This document shows, piece by piece, positions 36,687 to 47,433 of a stretch of 64,000 bases of DNA. The notes below the pieces were generated by a model that was not told where the DNA came from, ran no database searches, and saw nothing but the letters and a program-made list of their open reading frames with translations. The position numbers and the translations under genes are program-made. Position 1 is the stretch's first letter. The number at the start of each line of letters is the position of its first letter. Source of the DNA: Stutzerimonas stutzeri (GTDB taxonomy: Bacteria > Pseudomonadota > Gammaproteobacteria > Pseudomonadales > Pseudomonadaceae); NCBI RefSeq assembly GCF_018138085.1, contig NZ_CP073105.1, forward strand, positions 372,001-436,000, in the 5' to 3' direction.

Positions 36687-37550
36687 CTATTCGATGTTCT
36701 GGACTTGCTCGCGCATCTGTTCGATGAGCACCTTGAGGTTTACCGCCGCCTGAGTGCTGCGGGTGTCGATCGCCTTGGACCCCAGGGTATTGGCTTCGCG
36801 ATTGAGCTCTTGCATGAGGAAATCCAGACGCCGGCCGGCGGCCCCGCCGGACTTCAGCACGCGACGTACCTCGCCGACGTGCGTGACGAGGCGATCCAGT
36901 TCTTCGGCGACGTCACTCTTCTGTGCGAGCAGTACCAGTTCCTGTTCGAGCCGTTGCGGGTCCATTTCGACACGCATCTCGGCGCAGCGGTCGAGGATCT
37001 TCTGCCGCTGGGCTGCGAGCATGTGTGGGACTTGGGAGCGTAGCGTGGCCGTTTCTTCAGCGATGGCATCGAGGCGCTCGTTGATCAGGCGGGCAAGCTC
37101 TTCGCCCTCACGCTGGCGGCCACTCTTCAATTGCTCCAGGGTGTCATGGAACAGCTGCAGCGCGGCGCTGTTGAGGGCCTGCGGATCCGCTGAATCGCCT
37201 ACCAGAACGCCCGGCCAGGACAGGATCTCGAGCGGATTGAGCGGGGCGGGTTGCTTGATCAGTGCAGCAACGCTTTCGGCCGCGGTGACCAGTTGGCTGG
37301 CACGCTCGCGGTCGACCTGCATCGAGCGCCCCGCGGTGTCCTCGGCAAAGCGCAGGGTGCATTCGACCTTGCCACGCGACAGCCCTTTGCGCAGCGCCTC
37401 GCGGACCGCGCCCTCCAGGTCCCGGAACGCATCCGGCAGGCGCAGGTGCGGCTCCAGATAGCGGTGGTTCACCGAGCGGATCTCCCAGCTGAGGGTGCCG
37501 TGGTCGCCGGCCTGCTCAGCGCGTGCGAAGGCGGTCATGCTGTGGATCAT
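36687..37550 (-). CDS. yicC: YicC-family endoribonuclease
   Basis: A 287-residue YicC protein. E. coli YicC is reported to be a sequence- or structure-specific endoribonuclease acting on regulatory RNA. The N-terminus MIHSMTAFARAEQ and the RSVNHRYLEPHLRLPDAFR segment are characteristic. The C-terminal DUF1732 domain ends with LDFLMQELNREANTLGSKAIDTRSTQAAVNLKVLIEQMREQVQN. It is divergent from rph, another RNA-processing gene, with about 200 bp between starts. Confidence 0.94.
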   Translation of the reverse strand: MIHSMTAFARAEQAGDHGTLSWEIRSVNHRYLEPHLRLPDAFRDLEGAVREALRKGLSRGKVECTLRFAEDTAGRSMQVDRERASQLVTAAESVAALIKQPAPLNPLEILSWPGVLVGDSADPQALNSAALQLFHDTLEQLKSGRQREGEELARLINERLDAIAEETATLRSQVPHMLAAQRQKILDRCAEMRVEMDPQRLEQELVLLAQKSDVAEELDRLVTHVGEVRRVLKSGGAAGRRLDFLMQELNREANTLGSKAIDTRSTQAAVNLKVLIEQMREQVQNIE

Positions 37551-37710
37551 CGGGAAACCCTCGATAGGTGCGAAAGGCGGCAGATTGTAAAGGAAAAACC
37601 GGTCATTGGCGCTCGGGCGTCGGGTTAGCTGTCGCGACGCGCTGCGCCGGCAATGCAGGCGAGATTGGGGCGATTGGCTCGGCGGTGGCCCTCATGGCGG
37701 TCCAGGCCTC

Positions 37711-37716
37711 TATAAT
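37711..37716 (+). promoter_or_regulatory. Probable -10 element of the rph promoter
   Basis: A perfect TATAAT lies 36 bp upstream of the rph ATG. No good -35 hexamer is visible at 16-18 bp, so this is a partial promoter call. Confidence 0.4.
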
Positions 37717-37751
37717 GGCCGCTACTTACTCCACAAAGCAGGACAAGCCTC

Positions 37752-38474
37752 ATGAAGCGACCCAGTGGCCGCGCCGCCGACCAGCTGCGTTCGATCCGCA
37801 TCACCCGCAACTACACCAAGCATGCCGAAGGGTCGGTGCTGGTGGAGTTCGGTGATACCAAGGTGATCTGCACCGCCAGCATCGAAAATGGCGTGCCGCG
37901 CTTTCTCAAGGGGCAGGGACAAGGCTGGTTGACCGCCGAGTACGGCATGCTGCCACGTGCCACGGGCGAGCGTAACCAGCGCGAAGCCAGCCGCGGCAAA
38001 CAGGGCGGCCGTACCCTGGAGATCCAACGATTGATCGGACGCTCGCTGCGTGCAGCGCTGGACATGAGCAAGCTGGGCGAGAACACCATCTACATCGATT
38101 GCGATGTGATTCAGGCTGATGGCGGCACCCGCACCGCCTCGATTACCGGTGCGATGGTGGCGTTGGTCGATGCGCTGAAACTGTTGAAGAAGCGCGGCGG
38201 GTTGAAGGGCGGCGATCCGCTCAAGCAGATGGTTGCCGCGGTGTCGGTGGGCATCTACCAGGGTGAGCCGGTGCTCGATCTGGATTATCTGGAAGATTCG
38301 GCAGCCGAAACCGATCTCAACGTGGTGATGACCAGTGCCGGCGGTTTCATCGAGGTGCAGGGCACTGCCGAAGGTGCGCCGTTCCAGCCGGAAGAGCTCA
38401 ACGCCATGCTCGCGCTGGCGCAAGACGGCATGAAAGAGCTGTTCGCGCTGCAGCTGGCTGCGCTGGCCGATTGA
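37752..38474 (+). CDS. rph: RNase PH
   Basis: RNase PH is a phosphorolytic 3'-5' exoribonuclease that trims tRNA 3' ends. The 240-residue length and the start [30 protein letters not shown] are typical. Active-site regions [35 protein letters not shown] and [19 protein letters not shown] are intact. The ATG is preceded by CCTCAT with only a weak ribosome site. It heads a short plus-strand pair with the DUF4870 gene 16 bp downstream. Confidence 0.97.
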   Translation: MKRPSGRAADQLRSIRITRNYTKHAEGSVLVEFGDTKVICTASIENGVPRFLKGQGQGWLTAEYGMLPRATGERNQREASRGKQGGRTLEIQRLIGRSLRAALDMSKLGENTIYIDCDVIQADGGTRTASITGAMVALVDALKLLKKRGGLKGGDPLKQMVAAVSVGIYQGEPVLDLDYLEDSAAETDLNVVMTSAGGFIEVQGTAEGAPFQPEELNAMLALAQDGMKELFALQLAALAD

Positions 38475-38490
38475 TCCGAAGGGGAACGCC

Positions 38491-38859
38491 ATGTCTGATC
38501 AGGAATTGATGCCGCAGCCCTCCGCGCAAGCGCGTCAGTGGGCCATGTTCTGTCATTACTCGGCGTTCTTCTGGTTTCTGGTGCCGATGATCGGCAATGT
38601 ACTGGGGCCGCTGATCGTCTGGCAGTTGAAGAAGGACATGGACCCCTTCGTCGACGAGCAGGGCAAGGAGGCGCTGAACTTCCAGATCACCTTCAGCATT
38701 CTGCTGATGATCTGCGGCATGCTGGCCTGGATTCTGATCGGTTTCCCGCTGATGGCGCTGATCAGCGTGGTGGCGTTGGTGCTGGTGGTGATCGCCGGCA
38801 TCCGCGCCAACGAAGGCAAGCCTTATCGCTATCCGTTCTGCTGGCGGATCGTCAAATAG
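38491..38859 (+). CDS. DUF4870 membrane protein
   Basis: A 122-residue inner-membrane protein of the DUF4870 (Tic20-like) family. It has MFCHYSAFFWFLVPMIGNVLGPLIVWQLKKD with a membrane helix, FVDEQGKEALNFQITFSI, then two more helices. The function is unknown. It sits at the same place in PAO1 between rph and crc. The stop codon abuts three CTTCAGG repeats plus a variant. Confidence 0.9.
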   Translation: MSDQELMPQPSAQARQWAMFCHYSAFFWFLVPMIGNVLGPLIVWQLKKDMDPFVDEQGKEALNFQITFSILLMICGMLAWILIGFPLMALISVVALVLVVIAGIRANEGKPYRYPFCWRIVK

Positions 38860-38934
38860 CTTCAGGCTTCAGGCTTCAGGCTTTAGGCTGAAGCTGGATG
38901 CGCTTTGTTCATGCCGACACTGAACCGCCTGCCG
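38860..38934 (+). repeat. Bipartite heptamer repeat, DUF4870-crc gap
   Basis: Three CTTCAGG units and one CTTTAGG (38860-38887) start at the base after the TAG stop. On the minus strand a CAAAGCGC core lies at 38900-38907 and a CGGCAGG unit at 38928-38934, just after the crc stop. The order matches the larger elements at 3.6 and 26.6 kb. Confidence 0.75.
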
Positions 38935-38936
38935 CC

Positions 38937-39716
38937 TTAGAGGCTAAGCGTCCAGTCGTAGTCCACCACCAGCGGGGCATGCTGAGAAAATCGCGGTTGG
39001 CGCGGAAGGCGGGCGTTGCGCACGAAGCGACGCATGCCGGAGGTCAGGATCTGGTAATCGAAACGCCAGCCCAGATTGAGCATCTGCGCCTGCTCGGTAT
39101 CCGGCCACCAGCTGTAAAGATCGCCTTCTCGACTGGCTTCGCGCAGGGCGTCGACATAGCCCATGTTGCCGAATATCTCATCTAGCCAGGCGCGTTCCGG
39201 CGCCAGGAAGCCGGTCGTCTGCTGGCAGTCGCGCCAGTTCTTCACGTCCAGCTTCTGATGGGCGACATACAGCGAGCCGCAATAGATGTATTCGCGACGC
39301 TTGCGACGTTGCTTGTCCAGATAATGGGCGAAATCGTCCATGAACTTGAATTTCTGATTCAGCTCCTCATCGCCGCCGCGGCCGGTCGGCAACAGCAGGC
39401 TGGCGATGCTGACCTTGTCGAAATCGGCCTGGAGGTAGCGACCGTAGCGATCGGCCGTCTCGAAGCCGAGGCCCATGATTACGGCCTTTGGCTGGAGTCG
39501 GGAATACAGCGCAACGCCCCCCTGTTCCGGAATTTCGGCGTCGACGGTGTAGAGAAAATAGCCGTCTAGCTGGTAAGCCGGATCGTCGAGTTCTACTACG
39601 GAGGCGCGGGTATCCTGCAGGCAGATGACATCGGCATTCTGCGCTTGCAGCCAGCTGAGAAGTCCCCGCTGCGCCGCCGCTTGAATGCCATTCACGTTGA
39701 CGCTGATGATCCGCAT
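38937..39716 (-). CDS. crc: Crc catabolite repression control protein
   Basis: A 259-residue protein of the exonuclease-endonuclease-phosphatase fold. In pseudomonads Crc has no nuclease activity and instead stabilises Hfq on A-rich leaders of catabolic mRNAs. The N-terminus MRIISVNVNGIQAAAQRGLLSWLQAQNADVICLQDTRAS and the C-terminal WRFDYQILTSGMRR match Crc. It is divergent from pyrE, as in P. aeruginosa, which separates it from exoA-type enzymes. A likely Crc/Hfq target lies in the glcA leader of this window. Confidence 0.94.
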   Translation of the reverse strand: MRIISVNVNGIQAAAQRGLLSWLQAQNADVICLQDTRASVVELDDPAYQLDGYFLYTVDAEIPEQGGVALYSRLQPKAVIMGLGFETADRYGRYLQADFDKVSIASLLLPTGRGGDEELNQKFKFMDDFAHYLDKQRRKRREYIYCGSLYVAHQKLDVKNWRDCQQTTGFLAPERAWLDEIFGNMGYVDALREASREGDLYSWWPDTEQAQMLNLGWRFDYQILTSGMRRFVRNARLPRQPRFSQHAPLVVDYDWTLSL

Positions 39717-39800
39717 AAATGGCCCCTAAAAACACGTGCGTGTATGATAACCCAAGCTCTTTGCAATTAGCTAAACCAGTGTCTTCCGGGAATATTCTTC

Positions 39801-40442
39801 ATGCAGGCGTACCAGCGCGAGTTCATTCGCTTCGCCATCGAACGCGGGGTTCTGCGCTTCGGTGAGTTCACCCTGAAATCCGGGCGTATCAGTCCATATT
39901 TCTTCAATGCCGGATTGTTCAATACCGGCTCCGCGCTGGCTCAGCTGGGGCGCTTCTATGCCGCAGCGGTGGCCGACAGCGGCATCGATTTCGACGTGAT
40001 CTTCGGGCCCGCATACAAGGGCATCCCCTTGGCTGCGGCGACTGCCATTTCGCTGGCCGAACATCACCAGCGTGACCTGCCCTGGTGCTTCAACCGCAAG
40101 GAAGCCAAGGATCATGGCGAGGGTGGCACGCTGGTCGGAGCGCCGCTCTGTGGTCGTGTACTGATCGTAGACGACGTCATCACTGCCGGAACCGCCATTC
40201 GCGAGGTCATGCAGATCATCCAGGCGCAGGGCGCGCAAGCGGCAGGCGTGCTGATCGCGCTCAATCGCCAGGAGCGTGGCCAAGGCCAGCTGTCCGCTAT
40301 CCAAGAGGTGGAACGCGATTACGGGATGCCGGTGGTCAGCATCGTTTCGCTGGCCCAGGTGCTGGAGTATCTGGCGGAGGATGAGCAGCTCAAGCGCCAC
40401 CTGACGGCAGTCGAAGCGTACCGGGATCAGTACGGCATCTGA
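39801..40442 (+). CDS. pyrE: Orotate phosphoribosyltransferase
   Basis: PyrE converts orotate and PRPP to OMP in pyrimidine synthesis. The 213-residue protein begins [38 protein letters not shown]. The PRPP-binding motif [13 protein letters not shown] is at about residues 119-131, and the flexible loop [13 protein letters not shown] near 97-109. An AT-rich TATGAT (39743-39748) may be part of its promoter in the crc-pyrE gap. Confidence 0.97.
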   Translation: MQAYQREFIRFAIERGVLRFGEFTLKSGRISPYFFNAGLFNTGSALAQLGRFYAAAVADSGIDFDVIFGPAYKGIPLAAATAISLAEHHQRDLPWCFNRKEAKDHGEGGTLVGAPLCGRVLIVDDVITAGTAIREVMQIIQAQGAQAAGVLIALNRQERGQGQLSAIQEVERDYGMPVVSIVSLAQVLEYLAEDEQLKRHLTAVEAYRDQYGI

Positions 40443-40757
40443 TGGAGGCCAGCCGCGGCGTGTCCCGAACGGCAGCGGCGATTCGCGCTCGGTTGCGTCC
40501 GTGGTTGCAAGGCGGCCCGCTTTGTCAGTATCTGACGATCTGCGGCGGTTCGCTGGCCGCGGATACCGACAGGGTCTCGCCGTGGCATAGTCGACGCCGA
40601 CGAGGCCTCTTTTACCTGCGCGCCAGGCTGTAAGACGGCGCCGGTTGGTGTGCTTATTGCTGCATGGCTGTGATGGGGCTGGTCGAGCCCTGCGGGAAAC
40701 CGAGGCGGGCGCTTCGAGTGAATGTGCCGGACATGCCGAATAAGAAAAGAGGCGGAT
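40443..40757. other. Intergenic region with no supported gene
   Basis: About 315 bp between pyrE and the DUF4124 gene. A 63-codon frame beginning at the pyrE stop is very Arg-rich with no recognisable features, so I do not call it. GTGCCGG-type inverted pieces are short and unconvincing. Confidence 0.5.
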
Positions 40758-41342
40758 ATGCGGATAGGGAGTGGCGCGCTGTTGCTGTTGGGCATGCTGG
40801 GCGCAATGGCCGCGCAAGCTGAGCTGTATCGTTACGTCGACGACAAGGGCGTCGTGGTCCTGGACCGGCATGGCGTACCGCCGCAGTACATCGGGCGTGG
40901 TTACGAGGTGCTCACTGACCAGGGGCGGGTGACCCGGGTCGTACCGCCCGCCCCGACGGCGCAGGAACGTCAGCGATTGCTGGAGGCGCAGGCCCGTGCC
41001 GGTACCGACGCGCAACTTCTCCGCTTGTATGCCAGCGTCGAAGATGTGGAGCGGGCCAAGGCGCGCAAATTGGCCGAGCTCGATAGCGTTCTCGGGATAA
41101 CTCGCGGCAATCTACAGTCGCTTCGCTCGCAACAGGCCAACCTGCAAAGCCAGGCAGCGAACCACGAGCGTGCAGGTCGCGAGGTCCCGGCGCAGCTGCT
41201 GTCACAGATCGACAACCTGCGCAAGGAACAGGCCAGCTTGCAGCGCGATGTCCAGCGCTACAAGCAGGCCCGCAAGCAGGCGGAAATCAGTTTTGCTTCC
41301 GAACGTGAACGCGTCGCTGAGCTGCTCGGCCCGTCCAAATAA
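40758..41342 (+). CDS. Exported DUF4124/coiled-coil protein
   Basis: A 194-residue exported protein. The signal peptide MRIGSGALLLLGMLGAMAAQA is followed by a DUF4124 domain (ELYRYVDDKGVVVLDRHGVPPQYIGRGYEVL, about residues 22-52). A long helical region from about 70 to 190 is rich in Gln, Ala, Arg and Leu and probably forms coiled coils. The role is unknown. GGCGG lies just upstream of the ATG. It is convergent with argB and shares a strong terminator. Confidence 0.85.
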   Translation: MRIGSGALLLLGMLGAMAAQAELYRYVDDKGVVVLDRHGVPPQYIGRGYEVLTDQGRVTRVVPPAPTAQERQRLLEAQARAGTDAQLLRLYASVEDVERAKARKLAELDSVLGITRGNLQSLRSQQANLQSQAANHERAGREVPAQLLSQIDNLRKEQASLQRDVQRYKQARKQAEISFASERERVAELLGPSK

Positions 41343-41356
41343 GGGTATCCGATGTA

Positions 41357-41394
41357 AAAAAGCCCGGCTTCTCCTGGGAGTGGCCGGGCTTTTT
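41357..41394. terminator. Bidirectional terminator between DUF4124 gene and argB
   Basis: AAAAAGCCCGGC (41357-41368) pairs perfectly with GCCGGGCTTTTT (41383-41394) around a 14-nt loop. With A and T runs on both sides it can terminate transcripts from both convergent genes. Confidence 0.9.
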
Positions 41395-41407
41395 CATGGC
41401 TACGTTG

Positions 41408-42337
<930 letters not shown>

Positions 42338-44923
42338 TCAGAACGGCAAGGTAAGGTCAGGCGCGACAGTATAAAGCTGCGCGCGGAAGACTTCCTGTAT
42401 GCGCTTGAGCTCGTCCTCGCTTTCGGCCTCGAAGCGCAGCACCAGCACGGGCGTGGTATTGGAGGCGCGAACCAGACCCCAGCCTTTCGGATAGTCGACA
42501 CGCACGCCATCCAGCGTGGTGATGTTGGCCTCGCCCCAATGGGCGTCGCGGTGTAGCGCTTCGATGATGGCGAATTTGCTTTCCTCGGTGACCGTGATGT
42601 TGATCTCGGGCGTGGAAATGTCGTTGGGGAAGGCGGCGAAGACCTGTTCGGCGTTGCGTTTGTCCTGACTGAGAATTTCCAGCAGGCGCACGGCGCTGTA
42701 GATGCCGTCGTCGAAGCCGTACCAGCGTTCCTTGAAGAAGATGTGGCCGCTCATTTCGCCGGCGAGCAGGGCGCCGGTTTCCTTCATCTTCTTTTTGATC
42801 AGTGAGTGACCGGTCTTCCACATCACCGGGCGGCCGCCGTAGCCGCTGATCAGCGGTGTCAGCCGGCGCGTGCACTTGACGTCGAAGATGATGTCGGCGC
42901 CGGGGTTGCGCGATACCACATCCTTTGCGAACAGCATCAGCAGGCGGTCAGGGAAGACCACGGTGCCGGCGTTGGTCACCACGCCGACGCGATCGCCGTC
43001 GCCATCGAAGGCCAGGCCCAGATCGGCATTCTCCGACTTGACCTTGGCGATCAGGTCTTCGAGGTTTTCCAGTTTGCCCGGGTCGGGGTGATGGTTGGGG
43101 AAGTTACCGTCGACCTCGCAGAACAGCGGTATGACCTTGCAGCCCAGCGCCTCGATCAGCTGCGGCGCGATCACCCCGGCCACGCCGTTGCCGCAGTCGA
43201 CCACTACCTTGAGTGGCTTGGCCATCGCGATGTCTTCGCGGACGCGCTTGAAGTAGCTTTCCAGCACGTCCACCTGTTCCGCCTGGCCGACTCCCTCGCT
43301 GAGATCGCCAGTCTCGATGCGCTGGCGCAAGGCCTGGATCTGCTCGTTGGCCAGGGTGTCGCCAGCGATGACGATTTTGAAACCGTTGTAGTCCGGTGGG
43401 TTGTGGCTACCGGTGAGCATCACACCAGACTTGCCGGCCAGCACATTGGCTGCGTAATAGAGTACCGGGGTGGGCACCATGCCGACGTCGCTGACGCTGC
43501 AACCACTGTCCACCAGGCCTTGAATCAGATGCTGCACCAGTTCGGGGCCGGACAGACGACCATCTCGGCCGACCGATACATTCGGCTCGCCTTGGGCCAG
43601 GCTCTGGGAGCCGACGGCGCGGCCGATCCAGTAGGCGGTTTCGTTGGTCAGGGTGTCGCCGACCACGCCGCGGATGTCGTAGGCGCGGAAGATGCTAGCG
43701 GGCAGCTGGGGGGCTTTAGGGGCACTCATTGCGGTTTCTCGCTCCTTGGGGTCGAGGCCAAGCCAGTCCTGGTCCTCGTCGAGAATGTCGATGTCGAGAA
43801 TATCGGTGTCCTGGAACAAAGGGGCGCCGTACTCGGTGGTTTGGGCTTGCCCAGCCGCTGACGGCGGCGTGGCCGGCGCTTTGACCGTAGCCGCCGGGGC
43901 AGCTCGTAGCGGCAGACGGGTCAGGCTCCTGGCCAGCGCATCGAGCGCTGGCAGGCTCAAAGTCGGTGTTTGGATGGTCTTCCCCGAGGAGAGTTCCTGA
44001 ACCATTCGCCCCAAGTGCATGACATCTTCACGAAGCCGGCGCTGCTGTGCGTTGAGCACCAGCTGCAAGCCCAGCAACAGGCCACCGAGCGCTGCCAGCG
44101 CGGCGACGAGCAGCAGCAGCGCAGACTCCGTCGTGCTGCGTGGTGCGGTGCCGGGGAAAAAACTGAGGGTCCAATTCGGATTGGCCGAAGGCAGGCGAAG
44201 TGGCTCGCCAGCTTGGTCGCTGCCACCCCGTTGTGCGAGGACCTGCGCCGGGCCGTTGCCGAACTGCTGGACCAGGCGCAACTGGCCCGCGTCGGCAGGC
44301 AATTCTGGCAGCGTGGCCAGCAGCCGCTCCAGGCTTATCACCAGCAGAAGGGTGCCCTCGGCCGGCTGCTCGGGGCCCGGGCGCAGCGCGACGGCGCTGT
44401 AGACCAGCCAGCGATTGCCGACCTTGAATGCTTCCGGCGCCGGTGGCTTGCCGGTTTCGGCGCGCTGCAGCAGGTCCAGCGCCGCGAAGTTCAATGGCCC
44501 GGGACGTTCGGCGTTCTGGCGGGCCTGACCACGCGCGCTGAGGTGGGCGTCGATGACGCCGTCGCGATAACTCAGCTCACGCTCAGCGGCCCGAATCCGC
44601 TCGGGTTGCTCGCTGCGCAGGGCGTCGAGCAACCGAGGGTCGCGGGCCGCGGCGAGGGTTTCGTGCGTCAGCTGCTGCAGCGCTTGTTCGACCGCCGAGG
44701 CCTGGCTCTGCCCCCAGGCTTCGGCCAGTTCGGCCGCGTGCCGCTGCTGGATGGACTGATCGGCGAACCAGACCAGCGCGCCCGCCACGACGAGCCCGAG
44801 CAATCCCGGTAACAAGCCCGGCGTCAGCGCTTTGAAATCCGTACGGCGACGGCTAGGCGAGGGGGCGGTGTCGGCAGGGTTGAGGACGCCGGCGTCCTTG
44901 GCGGTGCGCTTGAAGCGTTTCAT
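42338..44923 (-). CDS. algC: AlgC phosphomannomutase/phosphoglucomutase with membrane N-terminal extension
   Basis: AlgC interconverts hexose-1- and hexose-6-phosphates for LPS, alginate and other polysaccharides. The catalytic part (about residues 399-861) has the phosphoserine loop TGSHNPPDYNGFK, the metal loop DGDGDRVG and the sugar loop GEMSGHIFF. The full frame is 861 residues. An N-terminal 398-residue part has one membrane helix at 32-53, a predicted periplasmic region, a second helix near 265-286, then a low-complexity linker. An internal ATG at 43729 preceded by AAGGAG gives exactly the 463-residue classical AlgC, so two forms may be made. Confidence 0.93.
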   Translation of the reverse strand: MKRFKRTAKDAGVLNPADTAPSPSRRRTDFKALTPGLLPGLLGLVVAGALVWFADQSIQQRHAAELAEAWGQSQASAVEQALQQLTHETLAAARDPRLLDALRSEQPERIRAAERELSYRDGVIDAHLSARGQARQNAERPGPLNFAALDLLQRAETGKPPAPEAFKVGNRWLVYSAVALRPGPEQPAEGTLLLVISLERLLATLPELPADAGQLRLVQQFGNGPAQVLAQRGGSDQAGEPLRLPSANPNWTLSFFPGTAPRSTTESALLLLVAALAALGGLLLGLQLVLNAQQRRLREDVMHLGRMVQELSSGKTIQTPTLSLPALDALARSLTRLPLRAAPAATVKAPATPPSAAGQAQTTEYGAPLFQDTDILDIDILDEDQDWLGLDPKERETAMSAPKAPQLPASIFRAYDIRGVVGDTLTNETAYWIGRAVGSQSLAQGEPNVSVGRDGRLSGPELVQHLIQGLVDSGCSVSDVGMVPTPVLYYAANVLAGKSGVMLTGSHNPPDYNGFKIVIAGDTLANEQIQALRQRIETGDLSEGVGQAEQVDVLESYFKRVREDIAMAKPLKVVVDCGNGVAGVIAPQLIEALGCKVIPLFCEVDGNFPNHHPDPGKLENLEDLIAKVKSENADLGLAFDGDGDRVGVVTNAGTVVFPDRLLMLFAKDVVSRNPGADIIFDVKCTRRLTPLISGYGGRPVMWKTGHSLIKKKMKETGALLAGEMSGHIFFKERWYGFDDGIYSAVRLLEILSQDKRNAEQVFAAFPNDISTPEINITVTEESKFAIIEALHRDAHWGEANITTLDGVRVDYPKGWGLVRASNTTPVLVLRFEAESEDELKRIQEVFRAQLYTVAPDLTLPF

Positions 44924-44959
44924 GAAGCTCCTCGATTCATCCTGAAAAGCGGGGTTGAC

Positions 44960-45415
44960 TCAGTGGCTGCCCGAATGACCGAAGCCGCCCGCACCGCGGT
45001 CGCTGTCGTCGAACTCGCTGACCAGTTCGAACTGCGCCTGGATCACCGGCACCAGCATCAGCTGCGCGATGCGCTCGCCCACGGCGATGTTGAAGTTGGA
45101 CTGGCCACGGTTCCAGCACGAAACCATCAGTTCGCCCTGGTAGTCGGAGTCGATCAACCCGACCAGATTGCCCAGCACGATGCCATGCTTGTGGCCGAGG
45201 CCGGAGCGCGGCAGCACCAGTGCCGCGAGGCCTGGGTCGGCGATATGAATCGACAGCCCGGTGGGAATCAGCAGCGTCTGACCGGGTTCCAGCGTGGTGT
45301 CGGCTTGCAGCATGGCGCGCAGGTCGAGGCCGGCGGAACCGCTGGTGGCATAGTCCGGCAGGGGGAAGTCCCGGCCGAGGCGCGGGTCGAGGATTTTTGC
45401 TTGAAGTTTGTGCAT
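44960..45415 (-). CDS. dut: dUTPase
   Basis: Dut hydrolyses dUTP to dUMP, keeping uracil out of DNA. The 151-residue trimeric dUTPase shows all five motifs: [42 protein letters not shown] and the C-terminal [10 protein letters not shown]. It lies 5 bp after coaBC and upstream of algC on the minus strand. Confidence 0.97.
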   Translation of the reverse strand: MHKLQAKILDPRLGRDFPLPDYATSGSAGLDLRAMLQADTTLEPGQTLLIPTGLSIHIADPGLAALVLPRSGLGHKHGIVLGNLVGLIDSDYQGELMVSCWNRGQSNFNIAVGERIAQLMLVPVIQAQFELVSEFDDSDRGAGGFGHSGSH

Positions 45416-45420
45416 GGATA

Positions 45421-46629
45421 TCAGGCCTGATGGTAACGGTCGGCGATGAAGGCGATCAGCTGGCGGGCAATATGGCCCTTGCTGGCCTGGCTGAATCGGG
45501 TTTCGTGCTGCTGACGGTCGATTACCGTGACGGCATTCTCCTCGCTGTTGAAGCCGATGCTGGGGTTGGCGACGTCATTGGCCACGATCAGGTCGAGGTT
45601 CTTGTCGCGTAGCTTGCGCGTGGCGTATTCGAGGAGGTTTTCCGTCTCGGCGGCGAAACCCACGCTGAACGGGCGATCGTCGCGGCCGGCCAGCGTGGCG
45701 AGGATGTCGGGGTTGCGGACCATCTGCAGCAGCAGGCCGTCGCCGCTGGTGGGGTCCTTCTTCAGCTTGTGCGGCGCGATCACTTCCGGGCGGTAGTCGG
45801 CGACGGCAGCCGCGGCGATGAACAGGTCGCACGGCATGGCGGCTTCGCACGCCGCAAGCATGTCGCGCGCGCTCACCACATCGATGCGTTGCACCCGGTC
45901 GGGTGTCGGCAGGAATACCGGCCCGGCGACCAGGGTAACGCGCGCGCCGGCTTCGGCTGCGGCTTCGGCCAGGGCGAAGCCCATCTTGCCGGAGCTGTGG
46001 TTAGTGATGTAGCGCACCGGGTCGATGTTTTCCTGAGTCGGCCCGGCGGTGATCAACAGATGCAGGCCGGTCAACAAGCTGCGCTCGAAACAGTCGGCGG
46101 CAGCCTGGGCCAGGTCGTCCGCTTCGAGCATCCGCCCCATGCCGACGTCACCGCAGGCCTGGCTGCCGGATGCTGGGCCGAACAGTCGAATGCCGCGTTG
46201 CTGGAGCAGCGTGCGGTTGGCCTGGGTCGCGGGGTCGGCCCACATGGCCTGGTTCATCGCCGGGGCCAGTGCCACCGGTGCGTTGGTAGCCAGGACCAGG
46301 GTGGTCAGCAGGTCGTTGGCCACGCCTTGTGCCAGACGCGCCATGAGATCGGCCGTGGCGGGTGCGATCAGCACCAGGTCGGCCCAGCGCGCCAGCTCGA
46401 TATGCCCCATGGCCGCTTCGGCGGCAGGATCGAGCAGATCGAGATGGACCGGGTGGCCGGAAAGGGCCTGGAGGGTCAGCGGGGTGATGAATTCGCGCCC
46501 GCCGTGGGTCATCACGACGCGGACCTCGGCACCCTGGTCGCGCAGCCGGCGAACCAGCTCGGCGCTCTTGTACGCGGCGATGCCGCCGCCGACGCCCAGG
46601 ACGATGCGTTTACGATAAAGCCGCTGCAT
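45421..46629 (-). CDS. coaBC: CoaBC phosphopantothenoylcysteine synthetase/decarboxylase
   Basis: A bifunctional coenzyme A enzyme of 402 residues. The N-terminal FMN decarboxylase (CoaC) has the His motif [28 protein letters not shown] and [16 protein letters not shown] with the active Cys. The C-terminal CTP-dependent synthetase (CoaB) has [28 protein letters not shown] and AAAVADYRP. The ATG at 46629 gives the normal start [22 protein letters not shown]. It is divergent from radC. Confidence 0.97.
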   Translation of the reverse strand: MQRLYRKRIVLGVGGGIAAYKSAELVRRLRDQGAEVRVVMTHGGREFITPLTLQALSGHPVHLDLLDPAAEAAMGHIELARWADLVLIAPATADLMARLAQGVANDLLTTLVLATNAPVALAPAMNQAMWADPATQANRTLLQQRGIRLFGPASGSQACGDVGMGRMLEADDLAQAAADCFERSLLTGLHLLITAGPTQENIDPVRYITNHSSGKMGFALAEAAAEAGARVTLVAGPVFLPTPDRVQRIDVVSARDMLAACEAAMPCDLFIAAAAVADYRPEVIAPHKLKKDPTSGDGLLLQMVRNPDILATLAGRDDRPFSVGFAAETENLLEYATRKLRDKNLDLIVANDVANPSIGFNSEENAVTVIDRQQHETRFSQASKGHIARQLIAFIADRYHQA

Positions 46630-46748
46630 AGGCCTGCCTTGTTGCGGGTGAGAACTGGTTCCGGCCATGGCCGGCGACCGCGGTTAAAAGGCCGCTAAGA
46701 TAGCACAGGGCCCAGAGGGAACTAGGGCGTGCTCAACAGGGAGAAAAC

Positions 46749-47423
46749 ATGAGCATTCGTGACTGGCCGGCGGCGGAAAGACCGCGGGAAAAACTGCTTG
46801 AACAAGGTGCCGCGGCACTCTCGGATGCAGAGCTGCTGGCGATTTTTCTGCGCACCGGGGTCGCCGGCAAGAGTGCGGTCGATCTGGCGCGGCATCTGCT
46901 GAATGAGTTCGGCAGCCTGCGCGCACTGCTGGAGAGCGATCTCACGTTATTCAGCACGCACCTCGGGCTCGGGCCGGCGAAGTTCGCCCAGCTACAAGCG
47001 GTGCTGGAAATGGCGCGGCGGCACCTGGCCGAGCGCATCCGCCGCGATTCGGCCCTGGAAAGCCCGCAGGCCGTGCGCGATTACCTCAAGGCGCGGTTAC
47101 GGCACGAACCGCACGAGCTGTTCGCTTGCCTTTTCCTCGATGCCAAGCATCGTGCCCTGGCCTTCGAGGTGCTGTTCCACGGCACCATCGACGGCGCCAG
47201 CGTCTACCCTCGGCAGGTGGTCAAGCGGGCCCTTGCGCAGAATGCTGCAGCGGTGATCCTGACCCACAACCATCCCTCCGGTGTCGCCGAACCAAGCCAG
47301 GCGGACAGGCAGCTGACGCGCAGGCTGACCGATGCGCTGGCGCTGATCGACGTGCGCGTGCTCGATCATTTCATCGTCGGGGACGGCGAACCCTTGTCCA
47401 TGGCCGAACACGGCTGGATCTGA
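46749..47423 (+). CDS. radC: RadC-family JAB-domain protein
   Basis: A 224-residue RadC protein. It has an N-terminal helix-hairpin-helix part with [15 protein letters not shown], and a C-terminal JAMM-like domain with the zinc motif [15 protein letters not shown] (H-x-H-x10-D). Despite the name, a DNA-repair role is not supported by later work, and function remains open. GGGAG is upstream of the ATG. It is divergent from coaBC as in PAO1. Confidence 0.94.
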   Translation: MSIRDWPAAERPREKLLEQGAAALSDAELLAIFLRTGVAGKSAVDLARHLLNEFGSLRALLESDLTLFSTHLGLGPAKFAQLQAVLEMARRHLAERIRRDSALESPQAVRDYLKARLRHEPHELFACLFLDAKHRALAFEVLFHGTIDGASVYPRQVVKRALAQNAAAVILTHNHPSGVAEPSQADRQLTRRLTDALALIDVRVLDHFIVGDGEPLSMAEHGWI

Positions 47424-47433
47424 ACGCCACCGC

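Noticed and set aside
40442..40633. 63-codon frame starting at the pyrE stop (TGATG)
   Set aside because: Apparent coupling, but the product is Arg-rich and featureless and the region is not known as coding in related loci.
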